From Montifringilla adamsi (Eukaryota > Chordata > Aves > Passeriformes > Passeridae): a stretch of 64,000 nucleotides of DNA. The stretch is from the NCBI GenBank assembly GCA_017590115.1, contig JAGGNK010007115.1, positions 547,788 to 611,787 on the forward strand, in the 5' to 3' direction. This document shows, one piece after another, positions 10,470-22,400 of this stretch. The translations under genes and the position numbers were made by a program. Under the pieces are notes generated by a model. It did not search any database, had not been told where the DNA came from, and saw only the letters and a list, made by a program, of their open reading frames with translations. The first letter of the stretch is position 1. Each line of letters opens with the position of its first letter.

Positions 10470-13400
10470 ATGGCCGCCGCCGCCGCCGCCGCTGATGGTA
10501 CGAGCGCGGCCGGGAGCCCGCGGTGTCGGGAGCCCGCGGTGTCGAGACCTGGCGGTGCCGGGAGCCCGCGGTGTCGGGACCTGGCGGTGCCGGGAGCCCG
10601 CGGTGCCGGGAGCCCCCGGAGCCGGCGGTGCCCGGAGCCCGCGGTATCGGGACCTGGCGGTGCCGGGAGCCCCCGGAGCCGGCGGTGCCCGGAGCCCGCG
10701 GTATCGGGACTCGGCGGTGCCGGGAGCCCGCGGTGGCCGGAGCCGGCGGTGCCGGGAGCCCGCGGAGCCCGCGGTGCCCGGCCCCGGACACGCTGCGGGC
10801 GGCGCTCCGGGGCTGCGGCGGGGCCGGGCCGGGGCAGCCTCCCGTGGGCCCGGATCTTCCTGTCCGCTCCCCGCAGGTGCCGAGGAGCCGGGCATGGAGG
10901 CGGAGGCGCAGGAGCTGCCGCTGGGCTGCGGCGGAGGGGGCGGCTCGCCGGCCGCGGGGAGGTCCCCGGAGGGCGAGGAGCGGCGGGAGCCCCCGCGGGC
11001 GTCCGTCAGCAACGGCGGCGGCGAGGAGAGCGGCAGGGAGCTGGTGGAGCTGAAGGTGATCTGGAACAAGAACAAGTACGACGTGAAGTTCTGCCTGGAC
11101 AGCACGGGGGCCGAGCTGAAGCAGAAGATCCACTCGCTCACAGGTGTGTGCGGCCGCCGCCCCCCCGCGCCCCCTCCCCGCCGCTCCTAACCGCTGTGCT
11201 TGCCTCTAGGGCTCCCGCCGGCCATGCAGAAGGTGATGTTCAAGGGACTGCTGCCCGAGGAGAAAACCCTGCGCGAGATCAAAGTCACGAATGGAGCCAA
11301 AATAATGGTCGTGGGCTCTACCATCAACGATGTGCTAGCAGTAAATACACCCAAAGAAGCTGCTCAACAGGAGGTCAAGGCTGAGGAAAACAAAAAGGAG
11401 CCGCTTTGCAGACAAAAGGTAATGAACGTCTCAATAATTGCTGGTGTGGGGGAGCGGTCGGATTTGCGTGGGTCTTCTGCAGGCACTTGTGGGTCCTGTT
11501 CCTCCTCAGATCAGCCTGGGGGTTCATTCCTGGCAGCTCAGCATTGGAGGGACTCTGGGCAGGGGAGCAGCACAGAACTGATTAGTCCAGCAGGGACTGG
11601 GGCTTTGCAAGACACTGCTTGTGGTGCCAGGCACAGCCAAGCATTTTGGTCAAAAAATGGAAACATTTGATGGATGTTAGTGCAAACACAACCCAGATTA
11701 AGTCTGTCTAAAACCTAACTAATTTTTATTGGCACAAAAGAATTTGATCTCCAAACACTGGTGAAAGCAAACACCAAGGAAGCAGTTCCCTCCGCTGTCC
11801 CAGCCCTGACAGGGCTGTGGGTGTTGGATTCTCCTCTCACCTCTTGTAGCACAGTGCCTGGGGCTGGTTTGATGGCTGCTGAAGGATTGCCAGCTCAAGG
11901 CGTTACCAGCCCTGTACCTTCCTCAAAATAAACGTGGTTAAAATTAAGTAGTGCCTGCATGAAGCATGCTGCTGTTTTTCTGTGATTTATCACAGTTCAC
12001 ACTCATTTCTCAGAGGTGCTCAGCCAGGTACGAGCTGTGAGTGTGGGTTTGAAAGTGACCTGTGCTCTGATCCCTGCTGGCTCGGTGCACTGCCACACGT
12101 GGAGAATTTCTGCCATTCACTGGATGTAACACTCTGGATTTTGTATTCACCTGTGTGCACATTTGAGAGGGCTGTTATCCTTGGCGTTATCTTGGAGTTC
12201 CACTCATTTTGGTATCTCTTGAGGGTGTCTAGGAAGGTGCACACTGAGTTTGAAGGTCACGGATGCCCGTGTGAGCAGTGCCTGTGAACAGCCCTCAGCT
12301 GTCTCAGAGCCACTGGGATGTGGTCAGGGGACAGCTGGAAGCACACCGCAGACTTGGTAACGTTCCTGTGAATTTAATTTCTGCTTTTGTGTTGTAGCAA
12401 CACAGAAAAGTGTTGGACAAAGGAAAACCTGACGATGCGATGCCTTCTGTCAAAGGCGTGCAGGTGCGTGAGTGAGGTCTCGAGGCACTCAGAGTCACAA
12501 AAGAGACTCTGTGCTTTGAGACCCTCCCCCACTGGTTCAGTGGTTTGCTGCTGTAGCAGAAAGCTGGAAGGATGGGTTTCCTTATGCTTAAAAAGTTAGA
12601 GCTTGTGTGTTTGCTGCCAGCCCTGGTGTGACTGGCTGTGTCTCGTTGCAGGAGCGGCTGCCCACGGTGCCGCTGTCCGGCATGTACAACAAGTCAGGGG
12701 GCAAAGTCAGACTGACCTTCAAACTCGAGCAGGACCAGCTGTGGATTGGTACAAAAGGTGAGCTCCTCAGCCTCGGGGATCAGCGCTTGGGGATTGGGTG
12801 TGACTGAACTGTGTGACCTAGAAAAGCCTCTCCTCTGACTAAACTGTGTTTAGGGAGTGATGTTGGTATTGCAGCGCTTCCAAAAACTTTGTTTCCTTTC
12901 CTCACGTGCCGTTCTCCCAGGGCATTGAACAGTGCTTGATACTCCACGTCAGTTCCTGAAAAGCTGCAGTTCAGTGGTGTCAGCAGACTCGTGGGCCAGT
13001 GTGCTGTTCCTGGCTCCAAGTGTAAACGATGGTACTGGGCATTTCTGGCACATCTCAAAGCACTCCATAAGCAGCATGGATTTGATGCCAGCAGTACACA
13101 GGGCCCAATGGCTTAGCCAGGACTTGGAAGGAAAGCTCAGAGCTGGGATAGAAACTGGGAGTGTTGGCATCTCTGGCACCCTCTGTCCTTCCAGCCGAAA
13201 TTGTGTGTGTGTCTTGTCTCAGTAATGCACAGCCGTGGTGCTGTGCAGAGGGCTCGGTGTGCAGTGGTGGGTGCTGCCAGGAGGAGCTGGGAATGACGTG
13301 CCTTGCTGAGGGTGTCTGTGTCCTGGTTGTGGCTGGGATAGAGTTAGTTTTCCTCCCAGGAGCTGTTTTGGATTGGGGGTGGGAGCAGTGCTGATAACAG

Positions 13401-16400
13401 TGCATGTTTGGGTTGTTGCTGCGCTGTGCTTCCCTCGGTCAAGGATTGTTTGGTGTCTCAGACGCTGCCTGTGGGGAGGCGTGCAAGGAGATGGCAGGGA
13501 ACTGGCCAGAGCTGGCCAAAGGAATATTTCCCACCACAGAGCATCATGTCCAGTATAAACTGGGGGCACTTTGCTGGGAGGGACTGGTCACTGAAGGGGC
13601 ACAGGCTGGACATCAGTCAGCAGTGGGGAGCAGCTGTACTGGGCATCACTGGTTTCTCTGGAGTTTCTTCTTTCATTTTTTAATTACTATTATTATTACC
13701 ATTAGCAGTAGTAGTATATTTTATTTTATTTCAGTTGTTAAATTGTTCTTAGCTCAAACCATGCATTTTTTACTTCTTTCCCAGTTCTCCTCCCCATGCC
13801 AGCAGGGCAGGGGGAGTGAGTGGCTGTGTGGTGCTGAATTGCTGGGGCTGAAGGGGACACTGGGACCCCCCACCTGCCAAGGAAGCTGTGCTCCTTCAGT
13901 TTGACTGGGCTGGGCAATGTACAGTGATGAGCAAGAGGGATGAAGGTGCTTGCTCACTGTCCCAGTAAAGCAGCCTGCTTGGGTGGTTATCCTGCCTCCA
14001 GCTGCTACAGTAGGTCCAAAGTAAGCAGAAATCCCAAAAGTTTTTGACCCTTTCGTTGTAGGACAGACTTGACTGTGAAGATTTTTTCTGGCTTTAAAAC
14101 CTCTCTTGGTGCCAGTTGCAATTATTTGCTCCTGGGCAAAGTGATGGAGCAAGGCATTGGGGGTGTTTTTAACTCTGTAGGTTGGGCAGGCAGATTTTTC
14201 TATTTCTGATCCCAGGTTCTAAATCCATGCTTAGTATCTAGGTGATTAATCTCTTCCATCACCCCCCGGATGAGTTTTCAAGTGTAGTGTTTCTGAGGTG
14301 TTCTACATGGTATTGCTTAAGCTGTGAATTTGATTCTTCTTGTAGTCCTGTGTTTCCTGTAACCTGTTTCCCTGCTGCCCCGAATTAGCAGCAGCTTGCT
14401 GCCTCTAGGGAATGGCTGTAATTGCTGGCTGTTACTGGGAAAAACTCCTTCCTCCTCTGAGAAACCCATGGCAGAGGCCAGCAGGTAAGGGCTGGAGTAA
14501 ACACATCTGGGTGTGGACACAGCTTGTCACCTGCTGGCCCGGGAGAGCTGCAGCTGGTTTTACCCCCAGCCCTGCAGCCTCTCAGGGGGTGGTGCAGGTG
14601 TTTGTAGGCTGAAGTTTGGCACAGGCAGCTGTTCCCCAGCTGCTCAGTGTCACTTGCACAGAGGCATGGATAATGGGATTTGTCTGTTGCTGGGATACTC
14701 AGAGCAGAAATGTATTTGGGGGATGCTAAACAAGGGCAAAATGGGGTTTTACCTCATGAATGAAGTCACAGATCTGAACAGGTAGTTCAGAGTGAGCTCA
14801 GTGAAGAGGCAGAGAATATTTTTCCTTACATCACTGAGTTTGTCTCCCTGTGTGCCTTCTGTAGGTAGGTTTGGGGTTTTTTGGATCACAGATTAAATAG
14901 ATCTATCTCAAGAACTGAGTTCAGTTTCTCCTTTGTAAAGCGTTTTGGGTATTCTCTGTCTTGTATCAGAGAAGATAATTGTTGGCTGATGCTGGATGCT
15001 TGAAGGGAAAGGCAGGACTTTGGAGTTGAGTGTTCAGAAAGGAGTGAGACAGAGTTGACAGGAAAGCTCTGCCCTGGACCTTTGTGGCTCTTGTCCTTGC
15101 CTCTGGCTGCTGACATTACTCTGCCATGTAATTGTAGTCTTTTCGGGGCTTCAGTTTCTCTTACTGGTTTCTTTCCCTATTTTCTGCTGACCTGAGAAGA
15201 TTTTGGCATTAATGGAGGTGGTGTATGAAATGAATATTAAATACTGCTTCCCCGCATGTCAGAAATAATACTTTGATCAATTTTAATGTAGAGAGAACAG
15301 AAAAGTTACCCATGGGGTCCATTAAAAATGTGGTGAGTGAACCTATTGAAGGCCATGAGGATTATCACATGATGGTGAGTAACAGCTCTACTTTAATCAT
15401 ACCCATCTGATTCCTTCATGCAGCACACCCTGCTGAGGCTGCAGCTCAGAGCAGGCTGGGTGGTGGTTCCAGCCTTTGGAGAGGGCACACGGGCTCCTCT
15501 CACACTGTCAGTGTTCTGGGTCCAAACTGAATATCTGCAGCTGTGTGGAAATCCACAGTGTTTTCACACAAACATGAAGTGCTTAAGTATTATTTTGTAC
15601 CTTCTGCCTGTGACAGTGTTAAACCAGTAAACATGCTCACAACATAGCTCATGATTTCTTAATGGTAGGGATATTTTTGGTACCTGGTTTAATTTCTAGA
15701 TTCTGGGGTATTTATATGAACAACAGGCCTTGATGGAGGTTAAGAAAAAAAGGATTTGATGCTGTAATGTCTTTTCACGCCTGTAATTTTCTGAACAACT
15801 CACATGGGCTCTAGCAAAGTTATATTTCAGAAGAGAACTGTGGTAATGTACTGAAATTTTGGCTGTTTATTTTAATCCATGGCTTTTTTTAAGATCCTGC
15901 TTTTCAAAGTACAGTAACTAACTTCTGACGTTGAAGTAAGTTTCTTTTCTATAAGAAGTTTGTTTCCTTCTTTAGGGGGAGGAAAGGGAAATGTATTTCC
16001 TTAAAGCCATGGCCTGCAGGAGGGTGCTGCTCTAGTCTCTGTCCAAATACTTGATTTCTGATCACCCGTGTGAGAAGAGGCCCTCTTCAGCACACGTTGC
16101 AATAACCTCACCCCAGCGAGGGCAGAGGCTCTGGCATGCCGTGGTGCCCCTCTCCTGGGCAGAGGAGAGAAGCTGAGAATAGGACATTATGTCTAAATAT
16201 CAAATCCTGTGACTGTAAAAACATGGTCATTGTCTTGTTTAGATCCTGTTTGGCTTCTCAGCTCTGACGTTTCTTTAGAGACTGAGTTATGCTTCAGGCT
16301 GTCTGCCAGAATACTTTCCTCATGTTCTTGAAACTGGCCAGGAGTCCAGGAGTTCTGGTTACTGTTGTGGTGTTGTAAAAGGGAAGAGCTCACGGTTTCC

Positions 16401-16701
16401 TGCGTGCTCTGCAGCTCTTGCTCTCTGCAGTCTCCTTTAATTGCCCACCAAAGAGCTGTGGAATGCCCCGAGTGCTGCAGGGAGCAGCAGGTGGGACAGG
16501 CTGGTCTGGTTTGGCAGTGGATGAGCTGTGCCTGTCCACTGGGACCAGCTCTTTGTTCTCGTGTGTAAATGTTGTCGTTTTTAATTGCAGGCATTTCAGC
16601 TGGGCCCAACAGAAGCATCTTACTACTGGGTCTATTGGGTCCCAACTCAGTATGTGGATGCAATCAAAGACACGGTGCTGGGGAAGTGGCAGTATTTTTG
16701 A
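10470..16701 (+). CDS. UBFD1: UBFD1, ubiquitin-like family domain-containing protein 1
   Basis: Exons: 10470-10497, 10877-11143, 11210-11418, 12398-12463, 12652-12757, 15292-15374 and 16591-16701. Total 870 nt (289 aa; human 309). Exon 1 encodes Met plus a short poly-Ala run from GCC repeats. Exon 2 then supplies GAEEPGMEAEAQ, matching the human N-terminus. The ubiquitin-like fold spans about residues 64-140 (LVELKVIWNKNKYDVKF through GAKIMVVGST). The C-terminal conserved half includes RLPTVPLSGMYNKSGGKVRL and ends in VLGKWQYF. The family has been linked to polyubiquitin binding and NF-kB signalling; its exact job is poorly known. The first intron is a GC-rich minisatellite and intron 5 carries an ERV LTR. 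Confidence 0.97.
10505..10790 (+). repeat. GC-rich minisatellite in UBFD1 intron 1
   Basis: Tandem 15-16-nt units of the form GGTGCCGGGAGCCCGC, interleaved with CCCGGAGCCGGC and GGGACCTGGC variants. It fills most of intron 1, next to the start codon and inside the CpG island. Confidence 0.85.
13319..13852 (+). mobile_element. Solo LTR of an avian endogenous retrovirus (ERVL type)
   Basis: It begins TGTCCTGGTTGTGGCTGGGA (boundaries approximate). Inner landmarks are CTGGCCAAAGGAATATTTCC, a TATAAA at 13554-13559, an ATT-rich triplet stretch near 13682-13735, and a terminal block resembling GAGTGAGTGGCTGTGTGGTG. This order matches the abundant ERVL-type LTR of songbirds as I know it. No retroviral coding sequence flanks it, so it is a solo LTR. 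It is sense-oriented in UBFD1 intron 5 and noticeably degraded. Confidence 0.85.
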
Positions 16702-19700
16702 AAGCACGCTCACCTCTGGCACAGGAAAATGACACAAATCTAAGGACACTGCTGGGAGAGGCCTCCAACATCCCTGGATGTGACAGTCCTGGAACTTATT
16801 ATTAAAACATGCTAAACGAGGCATGGATGGAAGCCAGAGGTGATGTTCTTTCACCATTAGTTTACTTTTAACTTAAAGATTTCACCATCCCTTTTCTGCA
16901 GTCAGCTTCAACCATATTTAAAGCAAATACAATGGAAATCAATAAATCTTAATTCACAAAATATTGTGTGTAATACACTTAAATCTGCTGAGAGTTGATC
17001 TTCCAGTTTAGTTCTAAAAAGAAAATATTACAATGTATTATCGAGGATTTTTTACATGGTTTGAACAAAACCAAATATTTTCATAATCTCTCAGTTATCA
17101 GCATTAGACTTACTTTAGTTACTTGGTGTGACTGGGACTTTGAGGGCAGATCTTTAAGAGCTAACTGTAGCAGTGCACAGATGAAGCCATATCCCATGCC
17201 CTCCAGGGCAGCTTCCACTCCTTGGTAGCAGAACTAATTCTTTGTTGGAACCCAAAGATGCCCTGCTTGTTTGGGATTTTTCCTGGCCTTTTCCCGAGTC
17301 TGGCAGCTCCAGGTTGTTCTGTGTAGCGTGTTTGGAGCAGGTGAATTCTGCAGGGATGTTTTGTCGTGGTGACCCAGTGCTGCTCCCTCTCGTGCCCGGT
17401 CAGTGCTTCACCTCCTGCCCTGGGCTGCTGCATTTTGGGAGCATTGTCTTGCTCGTGCATGTTGCAGTCCAGGATCGTTTTGCAGCTGCTGCGTTGACAC
17501 TGAGCTGTTGGACTGGGAACACCCTTGTGCTGCTGGTGTGAGCAGGGGACACGGTGACATGGACATGGATGGAAGCATCATGGTGGGAGCGGGGGCACAC
17601 AGATCTCCCGAAGGGAGGGAACCGCAGAGACCTTCTGCCCTGCTTGGGCTGGGGGCAGTAAGGAAGAGAGAAGCTCAGAATGCTGTTTTGGATTCTTAAT
17701 AACAGCAGCAGTCTTTTGTGAGCTGGATTTGAAAATTTGTAGTGATTGAATTCAGTGAATTGTACTTTAGATTGACCAACCAGCAAGTAATGTTTTGAAA
17801 TGTAAACCACCTTCCAGCTTTTCTCCTGTTCCAGTTCACAAGAAGCCCTCACAGCTCATTCTGTCAGAAGGAACGTGCTGTGCCTGGGGCTGTGGTGCTC
17901 TGTGTGTCATGCCAGCCATCCATGTGCCATTTCTCTCAGGTGTTCTGAGCAGAGCCCTCAGCCCTGCACAGGTGAGAGCCCAGAGCAGGTGGCAGTGTGC
18001 AGCCAGACTGGAGCAGCTCACACATCCCTGCTCTGCACCAGCACTGGGGCTCAGTGCTGCTCCATGCCAGCAGCTCAAAGCCATGCAGAAACAGCTAATC
18101 TGAACTTGTTCCATGTCCACTCTTCCCACTCCTTGAGGGAGGAGCCCAGTTGAAGCACAGCAGTGCAAATTCCCAAATGAGTATTTTTTTTTTTTTACTT
18201 TTATTTTACTTGAGAGACTGGAAAACACATTGGCTTTGTGGTAGGTGTTGAGGTCACATATTTCCCTGCAGCATCTCGATAGCAGCTTTTAGTTTGTATT
18301 TTCTGTTTGAGCAGCCACACAATACGAGTTTCAAAGGTGTTTCATATCCTGCATTAAAACTAGTGATGTGCTTGTTAGTCTTGCAGCTTGGGGTATCTCC
18401 TTTCTGTGTACGAGCCAGCAGCAGTGTGTCCTGAGAGCTGTGTCAGCTCCCTTGGCAGTCCCCTGGAGCAGTGGGGGCACAGAGGAGCTGGCCTGGCTTT
18501 ACTGGTGGCAATGTCCTGGTTGAAACGCAGCCGTCACACTTGTGATTTCCTCCCAGTTGTCAGTCCTGGTGTTAAGGCTGAAATTAACAATTTGCTACCT
18601 GGTGGAAGGTGTGGGCACTGCAGGATAAAGCAGAGGGGTGACACTGGCTCTTTCTGTCACCTGGGGCCACATTGGCACTTGGCACCTTGCTGGTTCTGTG
18701 ATGATCAGCTCCCATTTGTTCCTCAACGTGCTCAGACCTGTCCGTGCATCCGTTTGTGTTCTGTTTCCTTTCCTGTTCCTTCACCCCCTTTGCTCCTGGG
18801 GAGGGCAGGAGCAATTGTGATGCCCTGGTGCCCGAGTTCCAGCTCCTCCCCAGCTCCTGGGGCTTCTGTGCAGGACGCAGCGACCGGGTGAGTAACTCTG
18901 GGGCGAGCAGGGACAGGCACTGACCCCTGCCGGGGCACAGGGCAGCGTCACACCCCGTGCCAGGGGCACAGCTGCTCTCTCCTGGGCCACGTACAGCCCA
19001 GCAGCTCAAAGGAGACTCAGCACAAACCCCTTGGCTGCATACAAATTTTACACGTGAAGAAAATACTACACACTAAGAAAATGTGATCCTGTTTAGGTGT
19101 TTCCTTGCAGGTTGGATTTGATTGGAAAAATGAAATTGTCTCTTTTTTTGTTCTGTGTGCAAAATTTGAATTAAAATACAGGAAAGTGACTTATAAATGC
19201 TTTAGTTGGTGTTTGTTGGCTCAATATCCCAGGCTTCTTGGGACCTCTTTGAAATGAGTGTTCTAGTTGAAATTAGCAGTGCTGCTTTTAAGATCCTTTC
19301 TCTTTGGGAATGATGTGGAGTTGTGTCTGTTCTGGCATACGCCAGTTTTTCCAAGGCAGTTACATTAAGAAACACCCTCTTTTTAGTGAGATAGTGCCAC
19401 AGTTGCCTCTCAGCCATTGCCTGCCTCTCTCTTGGCTTTGGATTTTGCTCTCTGGTCGCTGTGACCATCCCAAGGGAGACTCAGCATAACCAGCAGTCCT
19501 CAGTGAGACACAGTGTGTGAGTAAAGTGTGAGTACACTCGGAGTTGGTGATAAAGATGATTCTGCTACCAGTGCCAGCTGCACAGATGTGTATTTCTGTT
19601 AAATCACAATTTAACAGGGTGCTCTCAGCAGCTTCCTGCTGTGTGTAGGTGTGATTCCCGGGAGCACCCTGGGGTGCCACTCCGTATGAGGTTGCACTGA

Positions 19701-21250
19701 GTGTTTTCTGGGCTTGCTAATTGCAGGTTAAAGTATTGGTGAGGCAAATGCAGGTCCCTGCAGGACACAGCTGGTGTTTGCTGTTGGCTGTTCCCGGAGC
19801 CCAGGCAGTGTCCCCTCCTTGCTGCCATCCTGGGGTTCCTCCTGCCGGTCCCCCAGCTCCCTCCCTACCTTGTTCCACGACACCGAGTATCAGAGCTCAC
19901 CTGTGTGCCATCCCTTCCCCTTCTGTCTGCCCAGCACTGCAGGTTTCTCCTCCTCTACTTGTCCCAAGTTCAGCATTCTTTCCTCTGTTGTGCATCCCAA
20001 GTGTGAGCAGTCCCAGGATCACTGCTTCCTCGGGAATGCAGAAGTGTTGTTGCTCAGCCTGGTTGGGGTTTGAACAGAGGCTGTCTTGCATGAAGAGCTT
20101 GTGTTACTCACACGGTTTCATACCGAGTTTAAAGTAAATTATTAATTTCCATTAATGATGTTGATGAGGAATGTGTAACTACAGTCAGGGTGTTCTGGTG
20201 ATGGAAGAGAGCGATCTGGATTCAAAGGAAATAAACTGTCACCACCACCACACTGTGCTGGTGCCACGCACACCCTGCCCAGCTTGCACCTGCTGGCTGG
20301 TGCCCACTGCTCCGTGCTCTAAGGGCCAAAGAGAAACAATTCCCTGCTGCTGCCGTGCCCAGGTGCCACGGCGGGGTCTGCTCTGCACCCCTGCCCACAG
20401 CCCCGTCCTGACCCCGCCGCTGCCTGGGGCACTGCACCCCCTGCTCCCGTCCTTGCAGGGCTTGTCTCCAGGCTCCCCTTCGTTTACTTTTCTTCCTTTG
20501 TTACTTGGTGTTTCCAGTGGAGCCGTTTGCACCCTCAGTTCTGTCCAGCAGCCTCGCCCCAGCTGTTAGGATGAGGCGGCTGGCCTCTTGTTTTGTTGAT
20601 GTCCTTGTCACCGGAGGGGAGCGGGGACAGGAGAGCCCTAGCAAGGCTGGTATGAAACGTGGCCATTCTACCTTCTAGCCAAGGACTCGCCTTGGTAGCT
20701 CGTGGAAGGTCACTCTGTCTTATCCATACTCAAAGCGATTAATTCTTTGGTTTTATATTTTAAAAAACCAACTTAGATATTTGTGTCCACTGCAGATTTA
20801 TTTTAAATGGAATATGTGAGTACCATGTATTATGGTATTTTTAAATAATCTATTGCCTATTTTGGGGGGAGGGAGATGACAAATATTTAGTCTTAGATTT
20901 GCACTGCTGGATTTTTTTAAGTGTAACCTTGACTGGTTATCCTGGTGTTTTATTCTGTAAGATTAGTCTTATGAATTAAAGTTTGATAATTAAGTATTTC
21001 TGTGTTTGAGTGTTTCAATATTCTGTATGTACTGAGCTGCTTCCTGCTGCACGAACAACTGTGAGCAAAGGGTTTGTAGTGAGTTTCTTTGCAGGAAGAT
21101 GGACACAGGTCAAAGTTCAGGGGACCCTACACCTGCTGGCATGTCAAAGCCACGAGTGCCCATCTCCCGCCGTGGGGATTTGGGTTCTGCTGCCCTGTGC
21201 CACTGCACACGCACGGGCTGTGAGTTACGGGATGGTCTCGACCTCCCTGC
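16702..21250 (+). other. UBFD1 3' UTR and downstream region
   Basis: No coding exon is recognised. AATAAA at 16941-16946 gives a short 3' UTR of about 250 nt. A second plausible end is ATTAAA at 20975-20980, in an AT-rich block (20740-21000) that resembles the end of a long vertebrate 3' UTR. A long 3' UTR to about 21.0 kb is therefore possible. Open frames here lack family resemblance. Confidence 0.5.
16941..16946 (+). terminator. Proximal UBFD1 polyadenylation signal
   Basis: AATAAA about 240 nt after the UBFD1 stop. The distal alternative is ATTAAA at 20975-20980. Confidence 0.5.
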
Positions 21251-21299
21251 CCCAAGCCGGGCTTTAATCTGCCCTTGCACCGGGACTGGCCGGTCCTGC

Positions 21300-22400
21300 T
21301 GGGCTGGCCTGGCTGCGGTGTCAGTCCCACTCCCCTTGAACAGCCCGGCTGTGCTCGGAGCAGCCGCAGCGCTGGGCTCAGCACCCTCGGGACTGCTCGG
21401 CCTCGCCTCCGCCTTTAGACAGCTCCTGTCCCCAGCCGAACCATCTCAGGTCAGCAGCCCCAGCTTGCGGGGCTCTCCAGCGCGTGCCCGCGGGCAGGTT
21501 CCCGCTGGCTGTGCGGTCCCGGTGTGCCCTGGCGCTCGGTCCCGCACTCCGTCGGGCGGGGTCCCAGCGCAGCCCCCGGGCAGGGCTCCCGGCACACGGG
21601 GGGCGGCAGGAGCCGGCTCCTCCGCCGCGTTACCGGGAGGGCCTCGCCCCGCGTTACCGGCGAGAGGAACTGTCCTCGGCGCGGTGCCCGCGGCCGGGCT
21701 GGGGCCGGTCCCGCGGCGGGGCGATGCGGGGGCGTGCGCTGCCCGCGGGGGCGGCTCCTCCCGCGGTGCAGACGGTCGGGAACCGGAGGGGAGCGGGGCG
21801 GGGAGGCCGGCGGGCCCGCGGGGTCGGGGTGCGTGTGCGGAGCGCGGGGGGGGCGGAAGCCGCGTCCGGGACCCGCCCCGGCTGCTGCTGCTCCCGCCGC
21901 CCCCGGCACAGGTACGGCCGCCGCTGGGAGCGGGGGGTGCGCGAGGGTGGGACAGCGCCCGGAGGGGACAGCGGGGGGGGACAGCGCGGTGCCCGCGTGG
22001 CTCCCGGTGTGAGCCGGTGCTCGCTGTGCCCCGCGTGTCCTGCGGGAGCACACCGCACTTGGCGCCCGGGGTGTGACAGGGGCACCCCGCGCTCGGGGCA
22101 GGTGCGGCAGCGCGGGCGGGAGCGTCCCGCGGGTGACACCGCAGAGCGGGGCTCGCCCCTCGGCCGGGGCACCCGCGAGGTGTTCGCGGTGCGGGTGAGA
22201 AGCCGTGGTGCCCGCGGGGCCGGGATGCTGCCGGGCCGGGGGACCCGCGGCCGTGCCTGGGGGGCGTTGGCCGCTGTGCGATGGAGCGCCGGGCTGTCAC
22301 CCGGAGCGGAGCTTCTTCTCCATCCTCACCCCCGGCCCTGGCTGTGGCCGGCAGCGGTGTCCCCTTCCCCGGGTGCCCTCGGCCCCCTCCCGCCCGGTCC
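21300..22400 (+). promoter_or_regulatory. CpG island, probable ERN2 promoter and first exon
   Basis: Dense CpG upstream of ERN2. A possible exon 1 ends at a good donor at 21911/21912 (cacag|gtacgg). The frame ending there in phase 0 reads RLLLLPPPPAQ, a fair end for a signal peptide, and it would join ERN2 exon 2 in frame. I could not find an in-frame ATG close upstream; a G8 homopolymer nearby (about 21846) may hide an indel. The location is likely but the start is unresolved. Confidence 0.45.

Noticed and set aside
9849..11141. 430-codon minus-strand open frame across the EARS2/UBFD1 promoter
   Set aside because: Only its part at 10085-9932 is real EARS2 exon 1; the rest is GC-rich repeat and UBFD1 exon 2 antisense.
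10495..11190. A UBFD1 N-terminus read through intron 1
   Set aside because: The intron-1 minisatellite is open in this frame, but splicing 10497 to 10877 restores the conserved start DGAEEPGMEAEA.
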